A DNA stretch of 64,000 nt, from contig OY776216.1 of NCBI GenBank assembly GCA_963675435.1, forward strand, positions 1,116,001 to 1,180,000, read 5' to 3'. This document shows positions 27,495 through 38,227 of the stretch, in pieces (the stretch's first letter is position 1; every line of letters starts with the position of its first letter). Source of the stretch: Saccharicrinis sp963675435. GTDB lineage: Bacteria > Bacteroidota > Bacteroidia > Bacteroidales > Marinilabiliaceae. The position numbers and the translations under genes are program-made. The notes under the pieces are model-generated. The model was not told where the DNA came from, did not search any database, and saw only the letters and a list, made by a program, of their open reading frames with translations.

Positions 27495-27941
27495 ATGAAC
27501 GAAAAAGATTTGCCAACTGAAGAAAAGAAATTTCTACTAGATAAAAGATATCTGCGAATGGCCTATATCTGGGCTGAAAATTCATATTGCAAGCGACGAC
27601 AAGTAGGTGCGTTAATAGTAAAAGAAAAGATGATTATTAGTGATGGTTACAATGGAACGCCATCCGGATTTGAGAATAATTGTGAGGATGAGAACAATAT
27701 TACCAAACCTTATGTTTTACATGCAGAAGCTAATGCAATAACAAAAGTAGCACGTTCTAATAATAGCTCAGAAGGAGCCACACTTTATGTTACTTCATCT
27801 CCGTGTATTGAATGTGCAAAATTAATTGTGCAGGCAGGTATTGGCCGTGTTGTTTTTAGTGAAAAATATCGAGTTGAAGACGGTATTAATTTATTGAAAC
27901 GAGCCGGTATTGAAATTATTCATATTGAATTGGATGAATAA
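27495..27941 (+). CDS. dCMP deaminase family protein
   Basis: A 148-aa zinc deaminase that makes dUMP from dCMP for thymidylate synthesis. The zinc site is complete: His76-Ala-Glu78 (HAEANAI) and Cys104/Cys107 (SPCIECAK). The insert NGTPSGFENNCED is typical of deoxycytidylate deaminases rather than tRNA or cytosine deaminases. Length is normal. It is followed 45 nt later by the S41 protease on the same strand, likely in one transcript. Confidence 0.93.
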   Translation: MNEKDLPTEEKKFLLDKRYLRMAYIWAENSYCKRRQVGALIVKEKMIISDGYNGTPSGFENNCEDENNITKPYVLHAEANAITKVARSNNSSEGATLYVTSSPCIECAKLIVQAGIGRVVFSEKYRVEDGINLLKRAGIEIIHIELDE

Positions 27942-27986
27942 TGAAGCGAACATGTAAATTTTTAAACAGATGAAAATACAATATAA

Positions 27987-29594
27987 ATGAGTTATAGAAA
28001 TAATAAAAGACAGATTTTTCAACCGCTTATTCTATCCATCATATTAATTGCTGGGATTTATATAGGGTATGTGGTTTTACCCGGTAAAATTGGAAATAAT
28101 AAGTCGCTGGTAATTTATCCACAAACTAATAAAATAGATGCAATTCTGAATTTAATTAATGAAGAATATGTAGATACTGTAGATACTAAAAAGATGCAGG
28201 AAGAGATGATCCCGGAATTACTTAAAAAACTGGATCCTCATACCGTTTATATACCTGCCAAGGATTTACAAAATGTGAATGAAGAGCTTTCGAGTAATTT
28301 TGGTGGTATAGGAGTACAATTTAGTATTCAAAAAGATACAGTGATGGTTGTTGCTGTTGTTTCCGGAGGTCCATCTGAAAAAGTAGGTGTTTTACCTGGA
28401 GATAGAATTGTAAGTGTCAATGACAGTATAATTGCAGGTAATGGAATTCAAAATTCTATAGTGCTTAAATTACTTAGAGGTGAGATGGGCACTAATGTAA
28501 ATATTGGAGTTATCAGACGAAATTTAAAGGAACCTTTAAAGTTTGAAATCACCAGGGGTAAAATTCCAATTGAAAGTGTAGATGTTTCATATATGGTTAC
28601 TGATGAAATTGGTTATATTAAAGTGAGCCGATTTGCTATGAATACATACGCAGAATTTTTAACAGCGTTGGCAAAATTAAAAGCTCATAGTTGTAAAAAG
28701 CTCATAGTTGATTTTAGAGGAAATTCAGGAGGATATTTAGACGTGGCAATCAATTTGTGTAATGAATTTTTACACGATAAGGATATGATTGTTTATACTG
28801 AAGGTAAAGCAAATCCTCGACAAGAAATTCATGCAAATGGAAAAGGGACTTGTCAGGATACTGAGGTGGCCGTTTTAATTGACGAATTTTCTGCTTCTGC
28901 AAGTGAAATTTTTGCGGGTGCTATTCAGGATAATGATAGGGGTATCATTATGGGGCGACGTTCTTTTGGAAAAGGTTTAGTACAAAATCAAATTCCACTT
29001 CCAGATGGATCAGCCTTAAGATTAACAATTGCCAGATATTATACTCCAGCAGGAAGATGTATTCAAAAACCTTATGATAATGGGATTGAAGAGTATTATA
29101 AAGATATTGTTGAGCGCTATCAGCATGGAGAATTTTTCAGTCAGGATAGTATTGATGTAAATGACTCATTACAATATCAAACTAAAAAAGGACGTGTTGT
29201 ATATGGAGGAGGAGGTATTATGCCTGATATTTTTGTTCCTCGCGATACAACTAATTTAACAAACTACTATTATAAAGTAAGAGAGAGTGGTTTAATATAT
29301 AGATTTGCGCTTGAATATTCTGATAACAACAGATCTAAAATTGAAGGCCTAAAAACAGTTGGTGAAATAAAAACTTATTTGGGAAATCATCCTGTGTTAG
29401 ATCAGTTTATTAAATATGCAACAAAGGAAGGCGTGAAAATGAATCGTAAAGAATTCAATATTTCTAAGAATATTATTGATGTTGAATTAAAGGCTTATAT
29501 TGCCAGAAATATTATGGATAATGAAGGGTTCTATCCAATCATTGGAGAAATAGATGAGTTATTAGACGTGGCAGTAGATAAACTTTCAGAGTAG
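27987..29594 (+). CDS. C-terminal processing peptidase (S41 family)
   Basis: A 535-aa membrane-anchored protease. An N-terminal signal/anchor helix lies at ~12-30 (LILSIILIAGIYIGYVVL). The cap region (YVDTVDTKKMQE) is followed by a PDZ domain at ~95-180 (GIGVQFS...VSGGPSEKVGVLPGD). The catalytic S41 domain holds the Ser in EFSASASEIFAG (~300-311) and the Lys in RSFGKGLVQ. A ~150-residue C-terminal helical extension is common in Bacteroidota. It cleaves C-terminal ends of periplasmic substrates; the target is unknown. Confidence 0.94.
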   Translation: MSYRNNKRQIFQPLILSIILIAGIYIGYVVLPGKIGNNKSLVIYPQTNKIDAILNLINEEYVDTVDTKKMQEEMIPELLKKLDPHTVYIPAKDLQNVNEELSSNFGGIGVQFSIQKDTVMVVAVVSGGPSEKVGVLPGDRIVSVNDSIIAGNGIQNSIVLKLLRGEMGTNVNIGVIRRNLKEPLKFEITRGKIPIESVDVSYMVTDEIGYIKVSRFAMNTYAEFLTALAKLKAHSCKKLIVDFRGNSGGYLDVAINLCNEFLHDKDMIVYTEGKANPRQEIHANGKGTCQDTEVAVLIDEFSASASEIFAGAIQDNDRGIIMGRRSFGKGLVQNQIPLPDGSALRLTIARYYTPAGRCIQKPYDNGIEEYYKDIVERYQHGEFFSQDSIDVNDSLQYQTKKGRVVYGGGGIMPDIFVPRDTTNLTNYYYKVRESGLIYRFALEYSDNNRSKIEGLKTVGEIKTYLGNHPVLDQFIKYATKEGVKMNRKEFNISKNIIDVELKAYIARNIMDNEGFYPIIGEIDELLDVAVDKLSE

Positions 29595-30000
29595 AAAAGT
29601 ATAGTTACAATAAAATATGGCTCTTGTGTATTTTGGTCTTGTTAAATGGAGGGTAATTTTATATCGAACTCGGGTTAATAGACTTAGAATACTCGAAGTC
29701 AGAAGCATGAAGATTGAAGTGATTTGCATTATACTAAACAATGCCGTAAATTACTTCTGACTCCTGGCTTCTTGCTTCAAACCTTATATTAACAACAAAG
29801 GTAGTGTACGCAATAACACGCTATTACAAACTATAGCCTAAAATATTTTTAAGCCCTGATCTTTTTAGTTCAGGGCTTATTTTTTTTGTTTATTTAATAA
29901 TGTTAAATATTGGGTGTCAGAATGGCGCATTTGAAATTGTGGCACAAAAACTGTAACTATGCATAAGTAATTATAAAGAATATTATAAGATTACAAGAAT
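29595..30000. other. 406-bp intergenic region with a dispersed 28-bp repeat
   Basis: Positions 29654-29681 carry a 28-bp sequence (core ATCGAACTCGGGTTAATAG) that recurs at 38650-38677 and, inverted and diverged, at 38417-38439. At ~29695-29782 there is a loose inverted repeat (GAAGTCAGAAG with CTTCTGACTCC, GAAG-rich arms). No gene is seen. Confidence 0.6.
29851..29888 (+). terminator. Intrinsic terminator downstream of the S41 gene
   Basis: AAGCCCTGA (29851-29859) pairs with TCAGGGCTT (29870-29878) followed by a long T run. It lies 256 nt after the S41 stop, so that message would have a long 3' tail. Confidence 0.85.
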
Positions 30001-30261
30001 ATGATTATTAGTTTATTTAGAACAGTTCTTATTTTAATTATTATTTATTATTTGTTTCGATTTATAGGTAGGTTAGTATTGCCTGTATTATTATCGAAAT
30101 ATGTTAATAAAATGACGAATCCTAATTTTCAAAAGCAACAATATTCAGGAGGAGTAAAAGATGATGAGGGGAAAGTGACAATTAAACAAACTGCACCTCA
30201 CAAAAAAATGACTTCGTCAGATGTTGGTGAGTATGTAGATTATGAAGATGTAAAAGGTTAG
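30001..30261 (+). CDS. DUF4834 family small membrane protein
   Basis: An 86-aa protein with one N-terminal membrane helix (residues ~6-33, FRTVLILIIIYYLFRFIGRLV) and a basic then acidic soluble tail ending VGEYVDYEDVKG, typical of the Bacteroidota DUF4834 family. The function is unknown. Monocistronic; a terminator follows at 30288. Confidence 0.8.
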   Translation: MIISLFRTVLILIIIYYLFRFIGRLVLPVLLSKYVNKMTNPNFQKQQYSGGVKDDEGKVTIKQTAPHKKMTSSDVGEYVDYEDVKG

Positions 30262-30287
30262 ATTTTTATGCTATAGCAATAAATTAC

Positions 30288-30325
30288 AAAAAGCAGCGAC
30301 TCAATTAAGGATCGCTGCTTTTTTT
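30288..30325 (+). terminator. Intrinsic terminator after the DUF4834 gene
   Basis: AAAAAGCAGCGA (30288-30299) pairs with TCGCTGCTTTTT starting at 30312 and continues into a T run. Confidence 0.88.
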
Positions 30326-30420
30326 GTTGATGATGCAAATTGATTGGGTAAAAACCAACCCGGAACAAGCTTTAGAATATTAATATGAAATAGCTATTCC
30401 AACACCTATTTAGGATTAAT

Positions 30421-32307
30421 TTATATTTTAAAGTATCTTATAACTTCGTTTAATTTATCTGCTAATAAAGAAAGTTCCTGTGAACTTTCAGTAAACATGT
30501 TTGCCGTAACAGAGTTTTGTTGTGTTACTTCATTTAATTCTTGAATAGCATTGTTTACTTGTTGTGCGCCACTTTGCTGTTCAATGCTAGATGCAGAAAT
30601 CTCGCCTACTAATTGAGCTGTTTCCTCTATGTCAGGAATAATGCTCTTAATTTGCTTGCCAGATTCTTCAGAAACAACAACTCCATTTTTCGTTAATTCT
30701 ATAATTTCTTTTGCTGCAGTTTGTGAACGCTCAGCTAGTTTTTTCACTTCGATGGCTACCACAGAGAAACCTTTGCCATGTTCTCCTGCTCTGGCGGCTT
30801 CAACTGCTGCATTTAGTGACAAGATATTGGTTTGTTGAGCTATTTCATCAATAATTAATATTTTCTTAGCAATGTTAGACATTGACTCTTCAGTAATTTT
30901 AATGGACTCGTAACCTTTTTTCATTTTGTCAGAAGCTCTTCTGGCTATGTTCTCGGTTTCTTTTGCATTTTCTGTGTTCTGATGTATGGTTGCCACCATT
31001 TCTTCCATCGAAGAACTGATTTCTTCAGATGAGGCAGCCTGATTTGTAGCGCCTTCGTTTAGTTTAAGTGCCGATGATTTTAACGAATTGCTGGAAGTAT
31101 TTATTTTATCTGAGCTTGATTTAATATTTTCAACAATGCCTTTAATATTTTGAGTCATACCCTTTAATGAGGTAACTATATCTCCGATTTCATCATGTCT
31201 GGAAACATTTATTTTAGCCGTTAGGTTACCCTCAGAAATTAATTTAGTAAATCTGGCACTATCAGTAAGTGGTTTTACCATACCGTTAGCCAAATAATAA
31301 ATAATCAGGCAAAATAAAAGTAATCCAATTGATCCAATAATTATGCTTCGGTACATAATCTTATTTACGCTTTTTAATACAACGCTTTGGGGAACCTTAA
31401 TTCCGAGGGTCCATTTTTTTTGCGAATCTTTTACCTCAATGCTCGCTAGAGACATATACCAGTCTTGCCCGTTGTGATTGTATTCAAAATAAGAGAGCCC
31501 GTTGATTTGAACGTCCTGAATTTTATCATTGATTTGAATTGAATCCAGGTCACAATTACCATAAATCGATTGTCCAATTAAATCTTTATGTGTGTGTCCT
31601 ACAATACTCTTATTGTCGGATAATAAAAATGAGATGGCCTCATCAAAAGGTTGGATATCAGAAACGATTTGTTCCATGTTATCCAATTTGATATCTACTC
31701 CAACAATTCCCTTAAAATCTCCATCTTTTTGAATAGGAACAACAATGGATGTCATTAATATTCCTGCAAGTTCTTTAGTGACAACGTCATAATATGGATC
31801 CCAAATGTCAGACTTATTTTCTCTTCGTGCAATGTAATATAAACTGTTTAAATCATCGTTATTCATATCAACGGTAGTAAGAGCCTGATCTATTTGTCCA
31901 TTTAAACGGAAAAATACATTCCGTATTCTACCATTTTTAAATGAATAATTTGGATCAAGTGCATTTAGTTCCCAGATTTGCCATGTTGATAAAAAGCTAG
32001 GATTGTTTTTAAGCCAGCTAAGCAACATGGTGTTATAAAAAGAATCTTGTGGTTTGTCTTTTAAATCAAGATATTCTTCGTAAGTATTGGCAAGAACAAC
32101 AGCTCCTTCATGCACTGTATTTAGCTCCCCCTGAATTAGGTTTCTGTATTCTAATACTTTTGAATTAATTATTTCTTCAGAAGTGTCTATTGCATCACTT
32201 CTCATATTAAACGTAATATATCCCAGTACAATAGCAAATATAACACTGGATGACACCAATACATTAACTAGTAACCTGCCTTTTAAGCGGAAATTAAATC
32301 GACTCAT
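30421..32307 (-). CDS. Methyl-accepting chemotaxis protein with dCache-type sensor
   Basis: A 628-aa transmembrane receptor. Helix 1 lies at ~12-33, a periplasmic double-Cache-like sensor at ~40-315 (WEL...YYDVVTKELAGILMTSIVVPI, KGIVGVDIKLD), helix 2 at ~320-345, and a HAMP domain to ~400. The signalling domain holds the conserved hairpin EIAQQTNILSLNAAVEAARAGEHGKG (cut here into its parts: IAQQTNILSLNAA and EAARAGEHGKGFSVVA). No CheR-tethering pentapeptide is evident at the C-terminus. ATG 32307 is preferred over a TTG at 32325. It transmits ligand state to CheA; no che genes are nearby. Confidence 0.93.
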   Translation of the reverse strand: MSRFNFRLKGRLLVNVLVSSSVIFAIVLGYITFNMRSDAIDTSEEIINSKVLEYRNLIQGELNTVHEGAVVLANTYEEYLDLKDKPQDSFYNTMLLSWLKNNPSFLSTWQIWELNALDPNYSFKNGRIRNVFFRLNGQIDQALTTVDMNNDDLNSLYYIARRENKSDIWDPYYDVVTKELAGILMTSIVVPIQKDGDFKGIVGVDIKLDNMEQIVSDIQPFDEAISFLLSDNKSIVGHTHKDLIGQSIYGNCDLDSIQINDKIQDVQINGLSYFEYNHNGQDWYMSLASIEVKDSQKKWTLGIKVPQSVVLKSVNKIMYRSIIIGSIGLLLFCLIIYYLANGMVKPLTDSARFTKLISEGNLTAKINVSRHDEIGDIVTSLKGMTQNIKGIVENIKSSSDKINTSSNSLKSSALKLNEGATNQAASSEEISSSMEEMVATIHQNTENAKETENIARRASDKMKKGYESIKITEESMSNIAKKILIIDEIAQQTNILSLNAAVEAARAGEHGKGFSVVAIEVKKLAERSQTAAKEIIELTKNGVVVSEESGKQIKSIIPDIEETAQLVGEISASSIEQQSGAQQVNNAIQELNEVTQQNSVTANMFTESSQELSLLADKLNEVIRYFKI

Positions 32308-32692
32308 ACAAAAAACTTTAGACAACTATAAATAGTGATAAAGTGTCCCCTAATCCAATATCACAATCAAATTTAAAATCGTTAATAAATCTACTATAAT
32401 GAAAGAAAAAGGTTTTGATTTTAATGTTTTTTAATGTATCCCCTTTAAAAATCATAATTAAAGTTGAATAAAACACTAAAATTATTACCCTTGCCCCTTT
32501 TTTTGATTATGAAATAGTTAACAAAATTATATTTTTTTGCGATTTAATAAGGGTGAATTTTGTCATGTTTTATAGATTATTAAATTATTTAACATTATTA
32601 GTAGAATTATTTAATTGCTTTTATAAGTCAGATACCAAAGTAATTAGTAGTTTAGAGTGGAATATTATAGATAAACCTGTTTAACTAACAAG
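32308..32692. other. 385-bp divergent intergenic region
   Basis: Very AT-rich region between the chemoreceptor and the alpha-2-macroglobulin genes, which diverge from it. It must hold both promoters, but I cannot pick unambiguous -33/-7 pairs. No gene, repeat or RNA is recognised. Confidence 0.5.
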
Positions 32693-35600
32693 ATGCAAAC
32701 AAAAAATACTTTTATCCTAACTCTAATTTGGAGTTTGTTTTTAATTACCTCATGTAATAATACTCCAAAAGTTTCACAAAAATTAGCTGAAGTCAAATAC
32801 AATCCTAAAGTGGCAGCCTTTACCTCTGGAATGGTTTCAAATCAGGCAGAGATTATGGTTCGTTTCTCTGATAACGTTCCTTCTGCAGAGGCGGGGAATA
32901 CTGCATCCTCAAGTATTATGAAAATATCACCATCGGTTAAAGGTGAATTTTATTGGCTAGATAAGCAATCATTAGTTTTTAAACCGGCAGAAAAATTAAA
33001 GCAAGCAACGGTTTATACAGTTAAAGTAGATTTAAGTCAGGTATTTACCGATGCCAAAGATGATTTTGAGTTCTTGTTCCAAACCATTACTCAAAATTAT
33101 AGAGTTGAACTTGGAGATGTAACTCCATATGATAATTCAAACCTTACAGATAATAAACTGACAGGAACGCTTATTCTTTCTGATTTTGCTGATACAACTA
33201 ATGTTTATAAAATATTAAGCGCTACTCAGGACAATGAAAATCTTGAAGTAGAATGGTTAAATGTGGAGAAACAAAATCACTACGAATTTGTATTGCACCA
33301 TATTCGACGTAAAGATTCGGAAGGTAAAGTAAAAATTGAGCTAAATGGAAAGCCTATTAATGTAGACCAAGAAGATGTAAGAAATGTAAGCATTCCCGGA
33401 ATTAATGATTTTGACTTGATGGATGCAAAAGAGGTGTTTTTACCTAGTCAGGCCATAGAAATTACTTTTACAGATCCGTTGAATAGCAGCCAGAATTTAG
33501 ATGGTCTTATTTCCTGGGATTCTCCTGTGGGCTTTTCTACTTCAATTGAGAATAATGTAATTAAAGTAACTCCGCAACATTCAATTACAGGAAGTGTTAA
33601 ATTAATGGTTAGTGAAGGGATTGAAAATGTATTAGGTGTAAAAACGAAAGATAATGAAAATTTTGTATTGACATTTACAAGCTTAAAACCACAGGTCGAA
33701 TTTATTGGTGAAGGAACTATTTTACCTGAATCTGAAGGTTTAAATATTCCTTTTAAGGCTGTTAGTTTAAAAGAAGTTCAGGTGCATGTTATTAAAATAT
33801 TTGAAAACAATGTGGCTTCTTTTCTTCAGGTTAATAAACTGGATGGGGCATATCAGTTAAAAAGAGCCGGGCGATTAGTGTTGAAAAAGACGATACCTTT
33901 AAATGCAGACAGAACGATTAATTTAAATAAGTGGAATACTTTTTCGCTTAAGTTGGATGATTTAATAAAAGTGGACAGGGGAGCCCTTTATCGTATCGAA
34001 ATTCAATTTTTCCGAAGAAATGCTATCTATCCATGTGCTGGAGAGGATAATTATGAGGATGAAGATTTAGTTGCAGATCCTGATGAAGTAACAGATCGGG
34101 AAATAGCTTATTATGATAGTCCGGAAGAAGATTATAGCTATTGGGATAATGATTATTACTATTACAGTTATCGCGACAGAGATAATCCTTGTAAAAAAGC
34201 CTATTATCGTAGTAATCGATTTGCACGAAGAAATGTTCTGGCTTCAAATCTTGGAATTATTGCTAAAAAAGGTAGTGATAAAGAAATGGTTGTTGCTGTA
34301 ACAGATTTAAGAACTACAGAACCAGTTGCTAATGTAGATGTGGAAATTTATAATTATCAAAATCAGTTGATTACATCATCTAAGAGTAATGGGGAAGGAC
34401 TGGTAAAGTTAGATGTAACCAAGAAGCCTTATTTACTTATTGCAAAATTTGAGAATCAAAGAGGTTACTTGCGTTTGGATGAAGGATCTTCATTATCATT
34501 AAGTCGATTTGATGTGGCAGGACAAACTATTCGCAAAGGATTGAAGGGATATATTTATGGAGAAAGAGGTGTTTGGCGCCCGGGTGATACATTGTTTGTG
34601 TCTTTTATTTTAGAAGACAGGGAGCATCTGTTGCCAGAAAAACATCCAGTTGTTTTTGAGTTAAGTAATCCTCATGGTCAGTTGGTTAAAAGAGTTGCCA
34701 GCACATCAGGTGTTAATAACGTATATTTATTTAAGGTGCCAACCAATGAAGATGCGCCTACAGGTAATTGGATGGCTCGCTTTTTAGTAGGAGGTACATC
34801 ATTCACAAAATCATTGCGAATTGAAACGGTTAAACCCAACCGCTTAAAAATTAAAATGGACTTTGGAACAGATAAGTTATCTGTATTACAGCCGTATGTT
34901 AAAGCAAAAATGGAGGTGAAGTGGCTTCATGGAGCTGTGGCCAAAAATCTTAAAGCAAATGTAACAGCTACCTTAACTTCAATTCCTACAAAATTTCCGA
35001 AATATAGTGAGTATAGTTTTGATGATCCTACATGCAAATTCTCCAGTGAAGAAGTAACGCTTTACGAAGGAAAAACAGATTCGGAAGGAGTGGCCATGGT
35101 TCAGGGTAATATGGAAGTGAGTGATCAAGCTCCCGGGATGTTGAAAGCATCTTTTAGAACCAGAGTTTTTGAAGAAAGTGGAGATTATAGTATAGATCGT
35201 TTTTCAATTCCTTACAGTCCTTACAAGTCCTATGTAGGAGTACGCATACCAGTGGGAGATAAAAGAGGAATGTTAGTTACTGATAAGGAGCATAAAATTG
35301 ATGTTGTTTCAGTTGATGCAAATGGAAACCCCGTTTCAAAAAGCAATCTCGAGTACATTGTTTATAAAGTGAACTGGCGTTGGTGGTGGGAATCAGGCGA
35401 AGATAACTTAGCCAGATATATTTCATCTTCTTCGCAGCAGATTATTGATAAAGGAACTTTTAGTACAAAAGAGGGAATAGGTAGTTTTGATTTAAAAATC
35501 AAATACCCGGATTGGGGACGTTATTTGGTTAGGGTTTTTGATACTTCAAGTGGTCATGTTTGCGGAAAAACAGTTTATGTTGACTGGCCTGGTTACGCTG

Positions 35601-38227
35601 CAAAACCTGTGGGTGATAATCCTGAAGCTGCATCCATGCTAACTTTATCAACAGAAAAAGACAAATACAATGTTGGAGAAAACGCACAGGTTAATTTTGC
35701 TTCGTCAGAAGGAGGAAGAGCTTTAGTTACTATTGAAAACGGCACTAAAGTAATTAAAGAATATTGGGCAAAAACAGAAAAGGAGTATACTTCATTTCAA
35801 TTTGAAATTACAAAAGAAATGACTCCGAATATTTTTGTGCATGTAACATTGCTTCAACCTCATGCACAAACGGCAAATAATTTACCGATCCGTATGTATG
35901 GAGTAACACCATTATTAGTTGAAGATGCCGAAACTCATCTGAAACCAGTGATTGATATGCCTGATACTTTGGTTCCTGAGCAAACTGTTAAAATAAAGGT
36001 TAGTGAAGAAAATGGTAAACCGATGACATATACTTTAGCAGTTGTGGAGGAGGGTTTGTTAGATTTAACTCGCTTTAAAACGCCTCAGCCTTGGAATCAT
36101 TTTTATGCAAGGGAAGCTTTGGGGGTTAGAACATGGGATATTTACAATCAGGTGATTGGTGCCTATGGCGGACAAATTGAAAGAGTGTTTAGTATTGGAG
36201 GAGATGGAGAGCTAAATAATAAACAAAAGGATCCTAGTGCCAATCGATTTAAGCCAGTTGTAAAAGTGTTTGGACCTTTTACTTTAGGCAAAGGCGATTC
36301 AAAAACTCATGAATTTAAAATGCCTCAGTATATTGGCTCAGTTCGTACAATGGTTGTTGCGCGAAATGAAAGGATGTATGGTAATGCAGAAAAAGCTACA
36401 CCAGTTAAAAAGCCATTGATGGTTTTAGCTACACTTCCTCGTGTATTAGGTCCGGGAGAAACCGTAAAACTACCAGTTACTGTTTTTGCTATGAGTGATG
36501 ATATTAAAAACGTGGAGCTTTCTCTTGAAACAAATGATCTGATAAAAGTTGAAGGAAGTAATAAACAGAAAATAACCTTTAACCAGACAGGAGATCAGGT
36601 CGTACCTTTTACTATTAACATCCCTCAAAAATTAGGTGTTGGCAAAGTAAAAGTAATTGCAAAATCAGGTTCAGAAAGTGCTGAAGATGTAATTGAGATT
36701 CAGGTTCGGAATCCTAACCCCGAAAGAATAACATCAATTAGTAAAGTTGTTAAGGCAGGTCAAACAGAGACTATTCCGTATGAACTGTTTGGAATGGAAG
36801 GAACCAATAAATCTGTTGTTGAAGTTTCGTCAATACCTCCTGTTGATTTTGGTGGTAGGTTAAAATACTTATTAAGATACCCTCATGGATGTGTTGAACA
36901 AACAACCAGTTCTGTATTTCCTCAACTCTATTTAGAAAATGTAATGGAGGTAAGTGACGAAACAAAGCAAACTATTGAAAGAAATATTAAAGCAGGCATT
37001 AGTCGTTTGTCAACTTTTATAACAAGCGATGGTGGCTTTAGTTATTGGCCGGGAAATTCAGAATCGAATGATTGGGGAACCTCTTATGCGGGTCACTTTT
37101 TATTGGAAGCAGAGAAAAAAGGATATAGTTTACCGTTAAACTTTAAAACAAAATGGGTTCAGTATCAAAAGAGGGTATCAAGTACCTGGACTCCTGATAA
37201 CTTTGGACATTACAGAGATTTAAATCAGGCCTATAGATTGTATACCTTAGCACTTGCCGGAAAACCGGATAAGAGTGCCATGAACAGGATGAGGCATATA
37301 AATACTTTATCAACTCAGGCTCGCTTTAGGTTGGCCGCAGCTTATGCTCTTATCGGTCAAAAGGAAGTAGCTGAAGAAATGATAGAAACTTCAAGTGTTC
37401 AGATTACAGAAAAGCAAAAGTATTATTCGTATGGCTCTGTTACCCGAGATCAGGCCATGATACTTGAAACTTTATCTTTATTAGGTGATTTGGATAAAGC
37501 GGCTCCATTAATGAAAGAAGTTGCTGAAAAATTAAGTAGCCAAAGTTGGTTAAGTACTCAAACAACGGCCTATTCGTTGATTGCCATGAGTCAATTGGCT
37601 CAAAATTCAGGTAGTTCAAAACTAACTTGTGTTATTAACGGAACTAAGATTTCTTCCGATAAACCAATACATCAAATTGAGATTCCTGAAAGTAAGAGCA
37701 CCAGAGGTGAAGTTGAAATAAAAAATAATGCAGAAGGTATATTATTTGCACGTTTGATTTTAGAAGGAACGCCTTTTAAAGGTGATACCGTAAATGAAAG
37801 TTCCAATATAAAAATGAGTGTAAAGTATACTCTTTTAAATGGGGCACCTCTGGATGTTACTAAAATTCAACAAGGAACTGATTTTATGGCTGTGGTTAGT
37901 GTAAGTCATCCGGGGCAGTTGTCATCATATTCCGATTTGGCATTAACTCAGATTTTCCCTTCTGGATGGGAAATCAGAAATACAAGAATGGAAGATGTGA
38001 ACTCTCCTTATGAAATTGATGCTCCTGATTATAGAGATATTCGCGATGATAGAGTTTATTCTTATTTTGATTTAGCCAGAGGAAAGAGTAAAACTTTTAT
38101 TGTATTGCTTAATGCTACTTATCAAGGTAGATATTACCTGCCATCTGTTTCATGTGAGGCTATGTATAATAATCAAATTACTGCACGACGAGCAGGGAGA
38201 TGGGTTGAGGTAATAAGTGAAGAATAA
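32693..38227 (+). CDS. Alpha-2-macroglobulin family lipoprotein
   Basis: An 1844-aa giant periplasmic lipoprotein (signal SLFLITSC, lipid Cys at ~21). The order matches bacterial A2M proteins: Ig-like macroglobulin domains (MG1-MG6, to ~1150), the MG7-like VVEEGLLDLTRFKTPQ region, then the thioester domain with Cys1400-Val-Glu-Gln1403 in HGCVEQTTSS, alpha-helical toroid, and C-terminal receptor-like MG domain. It is proposed to trap foreign proteases that breach the outer membrane by a covalent thioester. An acidic Tyr/Asp-rich insert at ~465-510 (EEDYSYWDNDYYYYSYRD) is unusual. The usual pbpC partner is not in the window. Confidence 0.93.
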   Translation: MQTKNTFILTLIWSLFLITSCNNTPKVSQKLAEVKYNPKVAAFTSGMVSNQAEIMVRFSDNVPSAEAGNTASSSIMKISPSVKGEFYWLDKQSLVFKPAEKLKQATVYTVKVDLSQVFTDAKDDFEFLFQTITQNYRVELGDVTPYDNSNLTDNKLTGTLILSDFADTTNVYKILSATQDNENLEVEWLNVEKQNHYEFVLHHIRRKDSEGKVKIELNGKPINVDQEDVRNVSIPGINDFDLMDAKEVFLPSQAIEITFTDPLNSSQNLDGLISWDSPVGFSTSIENNVIKVTPQHSITGSVKLMVSEGIENVLGVKTKDNENFVLTFTSLKPQVEFIGEGTILPESEGLNIPFKAVSLKEVQVHVIKIFENNVASFLQVNKLDGAYQLKRAGRLVLKKTIPLNADRTINLNKWNTFSLKLDDLIKVDRGALYRIEIQFFRRNAIYPCAGEDNYEDEDLVADPDEVTDREIAYYDSPEEDYSYWDNDYYYYSYRDRDNPCKKAYYRSNRFARRNVLASNLGIIAKKGSDKEMVVAVTDLRTTEPVANVDVEIYNYQNQLITSSKSNGEGLVKLDVTKKPYLLIAKFENQRGYLRLDEGSSLSLSRFDVAGQTIRKGLKGYIYGERGVWRPGDTLFVSFILEDREHLLPEKHPVVFELSNPHGQLVKRVASTSGVNNVYLFKVPTNEDAPTGNWMARFLVGGTSFTKSLRIETVKPNRLKIKMDFGTDKLSVLQPYVKAKMEVKWLHGAVAKNLKANVTATLTSIPTKFPKYSEYSFDDPTCKFSSEEVTLYEGKTDSEGVAMVQGNMEVSDQAPGMLKASFRTRVFEESGDYSIDRFSIPYSPYKSYVGVRIPVGDKRGMLVTDKEHKIDVVSVDANGNPVSKSNLEYIVYKVNWRWWWESGEDNLARYISSSSQQIIDKGTFSTKEGIGSFDLKIKYPDWGRYLVRVFDTSSGHVCGKTVYVDWPGYAAKPVGDNPEAASMLTLSTEKDKYNVGENAQVNFASSEGGRALVTIENGTKVIKEYWAKTEKEYTSFQFEITKEMTPNIFVHVTLLQPHAQTANNLPIRMYGVTPLLVEDAETHLKPVIDMPDTLVPEQTVKIKVSEENGKPMTYTLAVVEEGLLDLTRFKTPQPWNHFYAREALGVRTWDIYNQVIGAYGGQIERVFSIGGDGELNNKQKDPSANRFKPVVKVFGPFTLGKGDSKTHEFKMPQYIGSVRTMVVARNERMYGNAEKATPVKKPLMVLATLPRVLGPGETVKLPVTVFAMSDDIKNVELSLETNDLIKVEGSNKQKITFNQTGDQVVPFTINIPQKLGVGKVKVIAKSGSESAEDVIEIQVRNPNPERITSISKVVKAGQTETIPYELFGMEGTNKSVVEVSSIPPVDFGGRLKYLLRYPHGCVEQTTSSVFPQLYLENVMEVSDETKQTIERNIKAGISRLSTFITSDGGFSYWPGNSESNDWGTSYAGHFLLEAEKKGYSLPLNFKTKWVQYQKRVSSTWTPDNFGHYRDLNQAYRLYTLALAGKPDKSAMNRMRHINTLSTQARFRLAAAYALIGQKEVAEEMIETSSVQITEKQKYYSYGSVTRDQAMILETLSLLGDLDKAAPLMKEVAEKLSSQSWLSTQTTAYSLIAMSQLAQNSGSSKLTCVINGTKISSDKPIHQIEIPESKSTRGEVEIKNNAEGILFARLILEGTPFKGDTVNESSNIKMSVKYTLLNGAPLDVTKIQQGTDFMAVVSVSHPGQLSSYSDLALTQIFPSGWEIRNTRMEDVNSPYEIDAPDYRDIRDDRVYSYFDLARGKSKTFIVLLNATYQGRYYLPSVSCEAMYNNQITARRAGRWVEVISEE